From a bacterium (GTDB lineage: Bacteria > Verrucomicrobiota > Kiritimatiellia > CAIKKV01 > CAITUY01): a stretch of DNA of 64,000 nucleotides. The stretch spans positions 22,353 through 86,352 of the forward strand of contig JBAXWB010000024.1 of NCBI GenBank assembly GCA_037128595.1, given 5' to 3'. The position numbers were made by a program, and so were the translations under genes. Shown in pieces: positions 26,889 through 39,227 of the stretch (the stretch's first letter is position 1; every line of letters begins with the position of its first letter). Under the pieces are notes generated by a model. It had not been told where the DNA came from. It did not search any database and saw only the letters and a program-made list of their open reading frames with translations.

Positions 26889-29800
26889 TTAAAATTTTAC
26901 CGTCACGTACGATAGAGGACCAAAGGGAGTTTCGCTAACTAAATTTACGGGTAGCTCGAGCGGGTTGGAATACCAGAGCATTCTGACGCCCACAGGCTGA
27001 GCAGTGCGGGACTCACGTTCAACGGGAATGTCTTTGACGATGGCCTCAATCTGGCAGGTTTTCCCGTCGGGGTGAACCGTCCAGGCGAACGTGGCGGTTT
27101 TCGTGTTTTTCAGATACCTCGAGGATAGATAAAATTCGGTGACAGTTCCTTGCGTGAGGGGGGCTTGAGGCGACAGGGAAGGGGGTTCCCCGAAGAAAAT
27201 TTCGTTATCCGGCAGGGCGGACAGTTCGAGTTGGCCGTTAAGGCCTTTGATGCCGAGTTGTTCCGCCAGACGGGGGTTGGTGATTTTCACGGCGATGGCG
27301 AGTTCGTTTTCGGCACTCATCCGTACGGCCATCGTGCCGTTGGGAATGCTGAAGAACTCATTCGTCGACCATTCGGAAAGGAACCCATCCACGGTTACTG
27401 CGCCCGATGTGGCGGAGCAGGTCCGGACCGAATCCCTGAGATGCAGTGCGGTTTCCCACTGGGTGGCACTCATCCAGGTGCCTGCAATGTTGACCAGCCC
27501 CTGGGGGGTACTCCATATCCGGGCCTCGCGCGGAATGTTGGGCACTCGGTACGCGGTCTGGGTGGCGGCGTTGGCCCAAACAATGGCCACTCCGTCATTG
27601 CGTGGCGGGGGTTGCAGATTGATTAAGGTCTGCTTTCTCATCCGGTGCATATTATCTGAATTTGCATCGAGGGGCGGGGGCATCAATAACAGCATCGGGG
27701 TGCCCCCGTTCAGGGTTGCCCTGGCCTGCCATTGGCCGGATAAGGGCAGGGTGGCCGCCCATGGCGGAAGCGGTTTTCCCTGAATGGCGGCTTTATCGCC
27801 CTGCACGTTGTACGTGAAGGGGTGGATATTAAACCCGTCAATCTTAATGCCATACACCTGCGTGCCGATGACGGCGGAGGGCCGGACATTCTGTTTTTTC
27901 GGGTTGAAAATGGTGCCTGTCATGGGATTCAGATATTCCGTCCAGTCGGCGTCACGTCTGGACTCAATCAGGTTGCCGGAGCTCCAGGTGCCCTTGGATT
28001 GCCACGTGTCCTGGCTCAGAAGGAATTCAGTTCGGCCGTCATGAAATCCCGAGGCATCGATGGTGTAAAACCAGCCTGTGGGCATAACGGCGGCCCCCTG
28101 TGAACCGTCGCTCGAGACCCAGATATAGTTGCATGGGGGGGCTTTGGTGGCGGTCAGGATGGCTGGTTCAGGTTTACGCGGGGCCGTCCAGATGGAGGAG
28201 GGCTGGCCCCAGTAAGCTTCTGTGACAATGGCGGAAATGTGGCTAGGGCTGGAAAGGATGGCAAAGCGCTCGAATTGCCGGTAGCTGAACTCTTTATCCA
28301 TCCGGGCAACCGGCGGGCCGGTGAAGTGGCCATTGGCATCCAGTTCCCATAGGGCCAGCTCGGGCGCCTCGTCCTGTCCGAGGGCAAAGCCCGGGGAGCC
28401 GGGACCGGGGAAGAGGTCTGATAGCTTCGGGGTGGTTGCCGTGCCCTCCGGCAAGGTGTGCGTCAGGTCGCCGGACTGGGCATCATAAATCCATAGACGG
28501 CCGCTATGGGCCATGATCACCCGGTCTTTCAGGGCGAGGACGCCGTGAGGATTGCCCGGCGTGGGAAGCTCCCAGCGGGGTGAGAGCGCGGTGGTGGCGG
28601 GGGTCAGGATCTGACCGGCCAGGGCCAGGGGGGTAGCGCCATTCGTGGAGAGGAGGAGCCCGTCGGTCAGGGTACAGGTTGAGGGGAGATTCAGTTGGGG
28701 ATGGCGTAGGGCGGGAAGGGTTCCGGTGGCTCCCATTTTGACGCCGCACCACTGCAAGCCCGGGCCCCCTGCGGCATACCAGTTTCCCTCCGGGTCACAG
28801 CCCAATATCTGTTCCTCATCAGACTCAGGGGAGAGGATGGACGTGTAGCCGTTGGGCTGAATCAGGCTGGTGGTGGCGTCGGGGGCCAGGATCAGGCATC
28901 CTTCGCGAACCGCTTGCAGCAGACGGGAGTTGCGGCCGGTCAGCATCTTGACGTCCTTGAGATCGGTCAGGCTCACCAGATGGGTCGTGGTCGGGGTGGT
29001 GATCAACGCATGATCCGGGCCGCAGGGGGCCACCTCGCACCAAGGGAGATCGGTGCGGAGCGCCAGTAACTTTCCCGAAGTTTTGTCAGTTAACAACAGG
29101 CTGTTTGAGTCCCAGGGGGCAAACAGGACCGCGGTGCGCCCCACGACCGGGCTGGCCGGATGGCGCAGGCCCATCAGTGCGGGATCTTCAAAACGGGTGT
29201 AATTGCGAAGCCAGAGGAGGCTCTCATCCGTTAAATTGATGGCCCCGATCAATCCCATGGAGGATGACACGTAGGCCCTGTCACCCACAATGGTGGGGGC
29301 AGGAAGTTTCCATGAGGAATCCTGGTTACATACCAGTGCGCCTGCGGACGTTTTACTCCCGGGCGTTTGGCTTGAACTGACCGGTAGGGTGAGCAGGCTT
29401 TTGCCGGTGGCGGCGTCGAGGGTCACCAGTTCCGCTCGGGCGGGTTGGCCGGAGAGTTGCATGACGACCAGGCGGTTGGTGCCCCAGGAGGCCGGATCAC
29501 TGGCGACGGTGGCAGAATCACTATGCCAGCCCCACCGGTACGCGCCCGTTTCCCGGTCAAGTCCAACCACCCAGAGCGCGGCATTTTGGATTAAGGCGCT
29601 GATCGCCACAACCGATCCCGCCACCGCTGGCTGGGTTTTTCCCAGAAGATGGAACGGGGCGGCCTCGGTGCTGTCCGATTCGGTGATGCGCTGCAGGGGG
29701 GCCGCCCAACTCCAGAGGACGCGTCCCGATTGGAGGCGAGTCAACATTCGTGAGTTGGATAGCCAGGTTTGTCCACCACGTATGGAGAGGGAGGCAACGG

Positions 29801-30863
29801 GGATGGGGGTCGAGTCCCCTTGGGTCATAAACCGTAAATGGTTCTCGCTGACCTCCACGGTTCCGGGCGTCATGTCCACCAGCGGGATGAAGCCAGAGGA
29901 CTGAAGCGGGGCGGCGGCGGAGGGGCCGACGGAGTCGGGGCCGGTGGTGTCGCCAGCGGGGGTGAGCCGGGCGATTCGTGAAAGGCGGGCGGCGTCAGCC
30001 TGACGGGAGGGTTGTTTACTGAGATTCAGGATTTCCTGATTCAGCCAGGTGTCGTAAAGGGGGGCATATTTGGCAAGCACCTGACGGTAATAGGGCTTGG
30101 ATCCGATAAATAAGGAGGCATCCCCCTCCATCGAAAGGGCGTTTTCATTACGGGTGCGCAACACCTCCTTCAGATACGTGCAGAGGCGGTTGGTGTCGCC
30201 ACTGCGGGCAAAGGCATCCAGGGCATCCGGAACCGATTGCGGGGTGAGATCCATGGTGAGCGGCAGGGCGGTGTTTGCGTTGAGTTTAAAAATGGTCTCT
30301 TTGCTTTTCAGGTATTCGGTTGAATTGGTATAGGCCGGATTGGCAAGAATCGCCTTGGCCAGTGACTGTCCCGCTTGCTCGCTATTGCCGGTCATGATGG
30401 CTAACTGCAAGCGCCACATGGCCGTCTGGAAGGGAAGGCTGGCGGTCAGGATCGCGTCCTGTGACTTGAGAAAGTGAGTTGCCTGCTGGGTATCACAGCG
30501 CTCCAGCAAGGTTTTCATGTAGAGGGGAGCAATGATGCTCACCAGATTGCTCCGGGTCTCAGGCGGTGCGGTCACGATCGTCCGCTCCATGGCATCATAC
30601 AAGGTCTTACGCACAGGCGGGGTAAGTTCCTTCCGCAACCAACTCTCGAGGGCTGGCCGCAAGGACCCATCCTGAGCGGATGCGGTCATGTTGTTCCACC
30701 AGGCCGGCGCCTCGGTCACAAGCTCCTGAGGGGGATTGAGTTTGGCCTTGGTCTTGGTTTTGTGCCGGGCCGCCTCTGCGTTGTGATTTCCCACAAGCAG
30801 AGTGCTGAGGGCGAGCAACAGGGCCATCCCGATCGGACAGCGATTATGTGAAATTAGCCTCAT
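26889..30863 (-). CDS. Large exported PQQ-type beta-propeller protein
   Basis: A 1324-residue exported protein and the first gene of the nine-gene operon. A signal peptide (hydrophobic GMALLLALSTLLVG near residues 12-25) is followed by a helical, TPR-like region (50-290) and a long PQQ-like propeller (about 300-1130, blades such as WVVGLDRETGAYRWGW and GLIGAINLTDESLLWL). It ends in a CBM9/DOMON-like domain (VTVDGFLSEWSTNEFF near 1175). A GTG three bases upstream (30866) is an alternative start. It lacks the catalytic signs of quinoprotein dehydrogenases, so a BamB-like scaffold or polysaccharide-binding role is more likely. A promoter candidate lies at 30911-30939. Confidence 0.75.
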   Translation of the reverse strand: MRLISHNRCPIGMALLLALSTLLVGNHNAEAARHKTKTKAKLNPPQELVTEAPAWWNNMTASAQDGSLRPALESWLRKELTPPVRKTLYDAMERTIVTAPPETRSNLVSIIAPLYMKTLLERCDTQQATHFLKSQDAILTASLPFQTAMWRLQLAIMTGNSEQAGQSLAKAILANPAYTNSTEYLKSKETIFKLNANTALPLTMDLTPQSVPDALDAFARSGDTNRLCTYLKEVLRTRNENALSMEGDASLFIGSKPYYRQVLAKYAPLYDTWLNQEILNLSKQPSRQADAARLSRIARLTPAGDTTGPDSVGPSAAAPLQSSGFIPLVDMTPGTVEVSENHLRFMTQGDSTPIPVASLSIRGGQTWLSNSRMLTRLQSGRVLWSWAAPLQRITESDSTEAAPFHLLGKTQPAVAGSVVAISALIQNAALWVVGLDRETGAYRWGWHSDSATVASDPASWGTNRLVVMQLSGQPARAELVTLDAATGKSLLTLPVSSSQTPGSKTSAGALVCNQDSSWKLPAPTIVGDRAYVSSSMGLIGAINLTDESLLWLRNYTRFEDPALMGLRHPASPVVGRTAVLFAPWDSNSLLLTDKTSGKLLALRTDLPWCEVAPCGPDHALITTPTTTHLVSLTDLKDVKMLTGRNSRLLQAVREGCLILAPDATTSLIQPNGYTSILSPESDEEQILGCDPEGNWYAAGGPGLQWCGVKMGATGTLPALRHPQLNLPSTCTLTDGLLLSTNGATPLALAGQILTPATTALSPRWELPTPGNPHGVLALKDRVIMAHSGRLWIYDAQSGDLTHTLPEGTATTPKLSDLFPGPGSPGFALGQDEAPELALWELDANGHFTGPPVARMDKEFSYRQFERFAILSSPSHISAIVTEAYWGQPSSIWTAPRKPEPAILTATKAPPCNYIWVSSDGSQGAAVMPTGWFYTIDASGFHDGRTEFLLSQDTWQSKGTWSSGNLIESRRDADWTEYLNPMTGTIFNPKKQNVRPSAVIGTQVYGIKIDGFNIHPFTYNVQGDKAAIQGKPLPPWAATLPLSGQWQARATLNGGTPMLLLMPPPLDANSDNMHRMRKQTLINLQPPPRNDGVAIVWANAATQTAYRVPNIPREARIWSTPQGLVNIAGTWMSATQWETALHLRDSVRTCSATSGAVTVDGFLSEWSTNEFFSIPNGTMAVRMSAENELAIAVKITNPRLAEQLGIKGLNGQLELSALPDNEIFFGEPPSLSPQAPLTQGTVTEFYLSSRYLKNTKTATFAWTVHPDGKTCQIEAIVKDIPVERESRTAQPVGVRMLWYSNPLELPVNLVSETPFGPLSYVTVKF

Positions 30864-30910
30864 CACAGGATGGTGTTTTCCTCATTGAACCACTTGATTA
30901 TACACATGAA

Positions 30911-30939
30911 ATTCTAATACATCCAGATGGCCGTCACAA
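30911..30939 (-). promoter_or_regulatory. Candidate sigma-70-type promoter of the nine-gene operon
   Basis: On the minus strand TTGTGA (30934-30939) and TAGAAT (30911-30916) are separated by 17 bases, close to a sigma-70 -35/-10 pair. They would start transcription roughly 40 bases before the PQQ-like gene. This is the only upstream region of size in the nine-gene run. The match is partial, so the call is tentative. The rest of 30864-31128 holds no gene. Confidence 0.35.
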
Positions 30940-31128
30940 CGCTTTTGTCCGTTCAACCTGTTCACAATCGGGTTATTATAAATAAAATCGGGGGCTCTGT
31001 AAATTTATTCTGACGCGTGAAATATTTCAAAGAGGAGCCCTCTCATCAGCTTCATCGGGAAACGGGTGGTGAGGCCTCTCATTCGCATGAGATTGACGCC
31101 TGTGAGGGGAATATGTCAACGTGGGGGG

Positions 31129-32142
31129 ATGAAAAGCGCGATTACCCAGAAGGATATAGCCCGGCGTCTGGGCGTTTCACAGGCATTGGTATCGCGGGTC
31201 CTCACGGGGAATTCAGAGAAGATCGGGGTGGCCCCGGCGACGGCGGAGAAGATCCGGGCGGCGGCGGCGGCCTGTCATTACCGGCCAAGTGCGGCGGCCT
31301 TGACGTTAAAAGGAGGGCCCACCCGGACGCTGGGGGTGGTGGTTAAAAATTTCGAGGACCCTTTTTTCGGACACATGATCGGCACGATGCAGCGGCTGGC
31401 CGTGAGGGATGGGTATGCGCTGTTGCTATCCGGCTGGGAAGCGTCCCAGGGGGAAGCCGAGGGGCAGATTCTGCTGCGCCAGTTCCGGCCCGATGGATTG
31501 ATCCTGTGCGGAAGCGATTTTACCCCCAAGGCGGTCGGACTGTTTCTTTCAGAAGGGCGGCCGGTGGTCCAGATCTGCACGGGGGAGGTTGTTCCCGGCG
31601 TTCAGCAGGTGGCCTTTGATCAGCGGGCAGGGCTGGATGCCTTGGTTCGTATGCTGGTGGGACTGGGGCATGCCCGGTTCGGGTTTGTGGGCGATGACTC
31701 GGCCCCCAACCGGCGGCGTGCGGCGATCATGAGGGAGTTGCTGCAGGAGAACCGCCATTTGCCCATCGAATTTATCGAGGTCCCACGGACGTCGGAAGGG
31801 CCGCTCAGGGCGTCGGTGAAAGCGCTCTGCCAGGATCCGTTGCGGCGGCCCACGGCTTTGATTGTGTCCGATGATGCCCTGGCCCAGTTGGTGCTGAGGG
31901 CGCTGTATGAGTGCGGGGTGCGGGTGCCGCAGGATATCTCATTGGCGGGGATGGATGATATTCCGATGGCGCGCCTGATGATCCCGGCGTTGACCACGAT
32001 TCGCCAACCGATGGAGGCGATGGTCGAAAGTGCTTTCCGGGCGGTGACGGCCGGGGATCGCCCTTCCGGAAAATTGGAGAAGATTGTCTTGGCACCCGAA
32101 CTCATGATGCGGGAGTCATGCGGGCCGGCTCCCAACGTCTGA
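31129..32142 (+). CDS. LacI-family transcriptional regulator
   Basis: A 337-residue LacI/GalR regulator. Residues 5-50 form the helix-turn-helix and hinge (TQKDIARRLGVSQALVSRVLTG), and residues 60-330 form the periplasmic-binding-type effector domain (TLGVVVKNFEDPFFGHMI, DGLILCGSDF, RFGFVGDDSAPNRRR, SLAGMDDIPMARLMIPALTTIRQP). I chose the ATG at 31129, which places the HTH at the normal distance from the N-terminus; upstream in-frame ATGs add non-homologous residues. It is divergent from the nine-gene operon and could regulate it or itself. The effector is presumably a sugar. Confidence 0.88.
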   Translation: MKSAITQKDIARRLGVSQALVSRVLTGNSEKIGVAPATAEKIRAAAAACHYRPSAAALTLKGGPTRTLGVVVKNFEDPFFGHMIGTMQRLAVRDGYALLLSGWEASQGEAEGQILLRQFRPDGLILCGSDFTPKAVGLFLSEGRPVVQICTGEVVPGVQQVAFDQRAGLDALVRMLVGLGHARFGFVGDDSAPNRRRAAIMRELLQENRHLPIEFIEVPRTSEGPLRASVKALCQDPLRRPTALIVSDDALAQLVLRALYECGVRVPQDISLAGMDDIPMARLMIPALTTIRQPMEAMVESAFRAVTAGDRPSGKLEKIVLAPELMMRESCGPAPNV

Positions 32143-32248
32143 GCTAGGACGCTTCCTGCTGACGCAGCCCGGTATTACCTCGCCCTGCGGCGGGCACAGG
32201 CGAATCTTTACACCGACAAAGCTGAATATATTTGCATCTATTTCTGAT

Positions 32249-32268
32249 ATGCATTATATCTAATGCAT
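32249..32268 (+). promoter_or_regulatory. Palindromic operator before the AbiE-type pair
   Basis: ATGCATTA (32249-32256) and TAATGCAT (32261-32268) are perfect eight-base arms with a four-base centre, ending 14 bases before the antitoxin start. AbiEi antitoxins are known to bind inverted repeats in their own promoters, so this is the likely autoregulatory site. Confidence 0.6.
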
Positions 32269-32282
32269 TAAGGAAATATAGT

Positions 32283-32900
32283 ATGGGGTGGATTGAGTTC
32301 AGGAATAAGTTGTTTGATCAAGGGTGCTTCAGCATCCATCAGGTATATGCCTGGCAGCCTGGATTTGACCGGAATAACTTTGTCCGATGGACGAAGAGGG
32401 GTTACCTGGTGAGATTGCGGCAGGGGCTTTATGCCTTCCCGGAGTACCGGGGAAAACCGGATATGGCGATGTATTTCGCGGGGCGTATCTACAATCCATC
32501 TTATATCAGCCTGCACTCAGCGCTCTCGTTTTACGGGTTGATTCCCGAGGCCGTGACCCAGATCACCAGCGTGACTTCATTGAAGACGGCGGTGTTCAAG
32601 AACGACTTTGGAGAGTATTCGTACAAAAGCGTCCGGGAAGACCTGATGTTCGGTTACGAACCGCGCCCACTGGAAGGCGGTCGCGCGATGGGGTTCGCCA
32701 CCCGCGAAAAGGCCTTGCTGGATCTGCTGTATCTTTATCCCTTCTACAACACGGAACAGGAGTTGAAAAATCTGCGGCTTGATGGTGAGCTTTTGCGCGA
32801 GGAGTTGAATCGGCCGGAATGGGAATCGCTGACGGCACGCTTTCATTGTGCCGCACTTGAGAAGCGGGTGCGCTTATTATCCAAGGTTTATGATTTATGA
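32283..32900 (+). CDS. abiEi: AbiEi-type antitoxin (type IV toxin-antitoxin)
   Basis: A 205-residue protein with an N-terminal winged-helix region (FSIHQVYAWQPGFDRNNFVRWTKRGYLVRLRQGLYAF) and a C-terminal domain with YISLHSALSFYGLIPEAV and FATREKALLDLLYLYP, as in AbiEi antitoxins. The ATG at 32283 is preceded by AAGGAAATATAGT; an upstream in-frame ATG at 32232 lies before the operator and was rejected. The stop overlaps the toxin start by four bases. AbiE pairs act as bacteriostatic type IV systems and can abort phage infection. Confidence 0.85.
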   Translation: MGWIEFRNKLFDQGCFSIHQVYAWQPGFDRNNFVRWTKRGYLVRLRQGLYAFPEYRGKPDMAMYFAGRIYNPSYISLHSALSFYGLIPEAVTQITSVTSLKTAVFKNDFGEYSYKSVREDLMFGYEPRPLEGGRAMGFATREKALLDLLYLYPFYNTEQELKNLRLDGELLREELNRPEWESLTARFHCAALEKRVRLLSKVYDL

Positions 32901-33679
32901 TTACGATAGAGCAGATCAGGAATTTCTACCCCGCCGCCTTGAGCGGGAATGCGGGCTTTCTAAAGCATATTCTCAAGGAATATGTCCAGTTGTTGGTTCT
33001 CGACTATCTGGCGACGACGCCGCATATTCGCAAAATGACGTTCATCGGGGGAGCGAACCTGCGACTGGTCAAGGGGATTGACCGGTTTTCTGAAGATTTG
33101 GATTTCGACTGTAAGAATTTTCCGGCGGAAGAATTCGGGAGGATGACGGGTGAGGTTCAGGTTTTTCTTCGTCGTAACGGCTTCAAGGTCGAGGTCAGGG
33201 AGAAGGACCAAAGCCGCCTGACGGCATTCCGGAGCAGTCTCTATTTCCCCGAGTTGCTATTTGAGCTGGGGTTATCCGGGCACAAGGATGAGCGTTTCAT
33301 GTTGAAACTGGAATCACAGGATCAAAAGATTCACTACGAACCGATCATGGGATTTATCAAAGGGTGTGGTTTCTTTTTCTCGTTCCCGGTTCCGTCAGAT
33401 GCGGTGCTTTGTGCGATGAAGATTTCAGCCATGTTGGCCAGGGGTAAAGGCAGGGATTATTACGATGTCATGTTTCTGTTATCGCGAACCATGCCGGACT
33501 ATACGTTTCTCGAAGCGCGCAACGGTATTGGTGATTTGAAGGGACTGAAGGCGGCCGTGGAAACTTCGCTCGCGTCCATCGATTTGCGGAAGAAACAGAG
33601 GGATTTCGAGCATTTGCTATTCAACCGGGACAACAGTAATCGCATTCTCCACGTTCGCGAATTCATCCAGTCGTTGTGA
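32897..33679 (+). CDS. abiEii: AbiEii-type nucleotidyltransferase toxin
   Basis: A 260-residue DUF1814 nucleotidyltransferase. Motif I GGANLR (51-56) and motif II RFSEDLDFD (63-71, with metal-binding D67 and D69) are intact, as is the later ARGKGRDYYDVMFLL motif. AbiEii toxins transfer nucleotides to target RNA and slow growth. It directly follows and overlaps the AbiEi-type gene. Nothing marks it as inactive. Codon use looks slightly more A/T-rich than the surroundings, which is common for acquired defence genes. Confidence 0.87.
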   Translation: MITIEQIRNFYPAALSGNAGFLKHILKEYVQLLVLDYLATTPHIRKMTFIGGANLRLVKGIDRFSEDLDFDCKNFPAEEFGRMTGEVQVFLRRNGFKVEVREKDQSRLTAFRSSLYFPELLFELGLSGHKDERFMLKLESQDQKIHYEPIMGFIKGCGFFFSFPVPSDAVLCAMKISAMLARGKGRDYYDVMFLLSRTMPDYTFLEARNGIGDLKGLKAAVETSLASIDLRKKQRDFEHLLFNRDNSNRILHVREFIQSL

Positions 33680-33827
33680 CCCGATCCCCCCCCCTATCTC
33701 ATGCAGCCCGGGTATGTTTACCTCGGACTGCTGTTTTCGTTTGAGTTTAACAGTCACGGGGGCAGCCCCACGTTCCCGCTTGATTCTCTTTTTGTGTGCC
33801 AGTATCTTGATGAAAACAAGGGGAAAT

Positions 33828-34532
33828 ATGGCGAGATATCATCTGATTGCGTGTCATGTATTGTGGCGGGAGTTGTGTTATTTCGCCTCCCAGTCGCCCC
33901 ATTTCTTTACCTTCAATTTCATCAAGCAGGGGCTGCATAATACCCCTGAACTGCTCAAGGTCCAGCTGCAGGCGGCGGTCGATGAGGCGCCGGAAGAGTG
34001 TGACGCGATTCTCCTGGGCTATGGTCTGTGCAGCAATGGGGCGGCGGGAGTGGTTTCCCGCAATAAGAAAATGATCATTCCCAAGGCCCATGACTGCATT
34101 ACGCTCTTCCTGGGGTCCAAGGAGCGGTACCGGACCTATTTTGATGCGCATCCGGGGACCTACTGGTACACGCCGGGTTGGGTCGAGTGTTCGGTTCAGC
34201 CCGGGAAGGGGCGCTATGATCTGCTGCGCAAGGAGTATACGGAAAAGTACGGCGAGGAGAATGCCGATTACCTGATGGAGATGGAGCAGGGGTGGATGAA
34301 GGAATATAACAATGCCGCCTACGTGGATCTCGGAGTCGGTGATACTGTCCGGCACAAGGAGTTCACTCATGAATGTGCCCAGTGGCTGGGGTGGAAATGT
34401 GATGAGCTTCCTGGTGACCCCTCGCTGATCAAGGATTTTGTGAATGGCCAATGGGATGCGGACCGGTTTTTGATCGTGGAGCCCGGCCAGGCCATTATGC
34501 CCTCGCATGATGAACAGGTGTTGAAGACCTGA
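33828..34532 (+). CDS. DUF1638-domain protein
   Basis: A 234-residue DUF1638 protein. Typical stretches are HLIACHVLWRELCYFA at the start, DAILLGYGLCSNGAAGV in the middle and a conserved region ending AHDCITLFLGSKERYRTYF. Conserved C7, C75 and C95-type cysteines suggest a metal or corrinoid link. DUF1638 genes often sit beside corrinoid methyltransferase or URO-D-like genes, although here none is adjacent. The ATG at 33828 follows a GGGG purine run at good spacing; the open frame reaches back to 33714 but the extra residues look non-coding. The molecular role is unknown. A MITE begins 18 bases after its stop. Confidence 0.8.
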   Translation: MARYHLIACHVLWRELCYFASQSPHFFTFNFIKQGLHNTPELLKVQLQAAVDEAPEECDAILLGYGLCSNGAAGVVSRNKKMIIPKAHDCITLFLGSKERYRTYFDAHPGTYWYTPGWVECSVQPGKGRYDLLRKEYTEKYGEENADYLMEMEQGWMKEYNNAAYVDLGVGDTVRHKEFTHECAQWLGWKCDELPGDPSLIKDFVNGQWDADRFLIVEPGQAIMPSHDEQVLKT

Positions 34533-34550
34533 GGCGCCGCCGAAAAGAGG

Positions 34551-34933
34551 GACTTCAACTAATTGAAGAAATTATGGAAATCCGGAATAGCCAGTTCGGG
34601 CTGGTACGAAAAGTAAAAATGTTTTGCGATTTGTCATGGCTGGCTGGGATCAATTATAGCCTCCGTTAAAACCTCATGTGCTGCCAGCCATGAAAAATCG
34701 CAAAACGGTGTTTCCCGGACATCAGGGGAAATAAGGAAGCTCAAGGACTTGGTCCTGCTATTATTCTTTAATGTCCCCAGAAAAACCGTTGCGGGATTTT
34801 GAATTCGGGGAAGACCATAACACGTCCCCGTGTAATCCAATAGACCGGGCACCCCGAATTAATAATGCCGCAACATTTTTATTTTTTCGTCTGGATCTGG
34901 ATTTCTTTTATTTCTTGAATTAGTGGTGAAGTC
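34551..34933. mobile_element. Double-hairpin MITE, copy 1
   Basis: A 383-bp palindromic element. The left end (GACTTCAACTAATTGAAG) is matched inversely by the right end (ending TTAGTGGTGAAGTC), giving inverted repeats of about 38 bases. Inside are two back-to-back hairpins. Hairpin A runs about 34616-34712 (stem TTTTGCGATTT, pairing with AAATCGCAAAA). Hairpin B runs about 34787-34882 (stem GTTGCGGGATT, pairing with a GCCGCAAC arm). It encodes nothing and fills the gap between the DUF1638 and LysM genes. AAAGAGG precedes the left end, as in copies 2 and 3. Confidence 0.85.
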
Positions 34934-35031
34934 TTTTTCATGGAAATGTTGTTATTAGCGCCTGCTAAACGTTGACTTCTGAATGGGGATGTCGTTAACC
35001 TGATGTTCGGATATAACTCGAAGGAAAATTC

Positions 35032-35562
35032 ATGAAAATATTTTTATGTGGATTGTTGGGCGTGGGGCTGCTGCTGAGCAGCGGCTGTGTGACGATGGTG
35101 GATCAGAATACGATGGCCCAGCAACAGGCGGATATGGAGAAATTGCGCGAGAATGTGCAACGCATCCAGGAGAAGATCAACGGGCTCGAGCTGGAACAGC
35201 AGAACCTCCAGCGTGACATCGGCTCCATGAAGGGGGCGCCCAAGGAGGATACCGTGGTGCGGAACCGGCTGGATACGCTGGAGCGGCAAGTCCAGTCGTT
35301 AGCGGCGGCCCGCGATTCGGACCGTAAACAGATCGTCAACCAGGTGGCCTCCATTGTCGGTTCTTCCGGCAGTGGTTCCTCCGGGAAATCATCCTCCGGA
35401 CGGGGGAGCTCCCAGACTGGAGTGGAGCATGTGGTCGAATCCGGCCAAACCCTGTCAGCGATTGCGGCGGCCTACAAGGTCAGCGCCAGTTCCATCAAAA
35501 AAGCCAACTCCATGAAGTCCGATACCCTGCGTGTCGGCCAGAAGTTGTTCATTCCGAAGTGA
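35032..35562 (+). CDS. LysM-domain lipoprotein with coiled coil
   Basis: A 176-residue lipoprotein. The signal ends in a lipobox LLSSGC with C19 as the lipidated residue. Residues 25-110 form a coiled coil (QADMEKLRENVQRIQEKING and onward), 111-130 are a serine/glycine linker, and 131-176 are a LysM domain (EHVVESGQTLSAIAAAYKV, ending LRVGQKLFIPK). It probably anchors in the outer membrane and binds peptidoglycan. It stands alone downstream of MITE copy 1; GAAGGAAAATTC before the ATG provides a Shine-Dalgarno sequence. Confidence 0.88.
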   Translation: MKIFLCGLLGVGLLLSSGCVTMVDQNTMAQQQADMEKLRENVQRIQEKINGLELEQQNLQRDIGSMKGAPKEDTVVRNRLDTLERQVQSLAAARDSDRKQIVNQVASIVGSSGSGSSGKSSSGRGSSQTGVEHVVESGQTLSAIAAAYKVSASSIKKANSMKSDTLRVGQKLFIPK

Positions 35563-35635
35563 GGAGTTCACTTCTGATTTGAAACAAAATCAGACTGCAG
35601 GTTTTTCATAAAAAGACCTCATTTTGACTTCAGCA

Positions 35636-35713
35636 AGGTGGCGTTCGACGTCCCCGGCGAACGATTCCACGCACTGGCCGGCAATCAGCCGCCGAGGACG
35701 TCGGCTGCCACCT
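35636..35713. repeat. GGTGG...CCACC palindromic element, copy at 35.6 kb
   Basis: A 78-base palindrome whose arms (AGGTGGCGTTCGACGTCCCC and, inversely, CCGAGGACGTCGGCTGCCAC) pair over about 26 bases with few mismatches. The same sequence family occurs at 53607-53690 and twice inside the LacI-like gene (57430-57511 and 57823-57904). It lies between the LysM and beta-galactosidase genes, which converge here, so it may also end transcription. Confidence 0.78.
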
Positions 35714-35768
35714 GTGCTTCGCTCAGGTCAGGAACCCCAAAGTTTCTTCATTGAAGACCTTCTTCGCC

Positions 35769-38840
<3,072 letters not shown>

Positions 38841-38909
38841 CTAAATAGTTCCGTTGACCCTATCTCATCAATGGCTTGAAGTCCATATTTTCAGTATCCC
38901 GTAAAGAGG

Positions 38910-39201
38910 GACTTCACCACTAATTGAAGAAATAGGGAAAATCCAGAGAATTCAAAAAAAGAGAATGTGGCGGGATTTTTAATTCCGGAGTACCTGAATG
39001 AAAAATCCCGCCACGGTTCTTTGGAGAATTTTTCAAAGAAAGAGGAGCGAGAATTGACGACTCCTCCCGCTCAACGAATTCCTTCAGGAAACCGTGGCGT
39101 TTATTTTCTCCACATGTACTCATGTGGAAAAATTAACGCCACATTTTCAGTTCATCGTCCGGATCTGGATTTCTTCCATTTCTTAAATTAGTGGTGAAGT
39201 C
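38910..39201. mobile_element. Double-hairpin MITE, copy 2
   Basis: A 292-bp element with the same inverted ends (GACTTCACCACTAATTGAAG and its inverse). Hairpin A (about 38970-39018) has the stem GGCGGGATTTTT around AATTCCGGAGTACC. Hairpin B (about 39091-39156) has the stem GTGGCGTT. The stems differ from those of copy 1 while remaining self-complementary. It fills most of the gap between the divergent beta-galactosidase and DUF1573 genes and so must lie in or near their promoters. Confidence 0.85.
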
Positions 39202-39227
39202 TTCCTCTTTTCAATAAGGTGGTATGT

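Noticed and set aside
26889..30863. A PQQ-dependent alcohol dehydrogenase
   Set aside because: The propeller is embedded in a longer non-enzymatic layout, lacks recognisable PQQ and calcium ligand motifs and heads a VWA operon.
32283..33679. A larger phage-defence island around the AbiE-type pair
   Set aside because: No restriction, CBASS, retron or other defence genes adjoin it; the neighbours are a LacI regulator and a DUF1638 protein.
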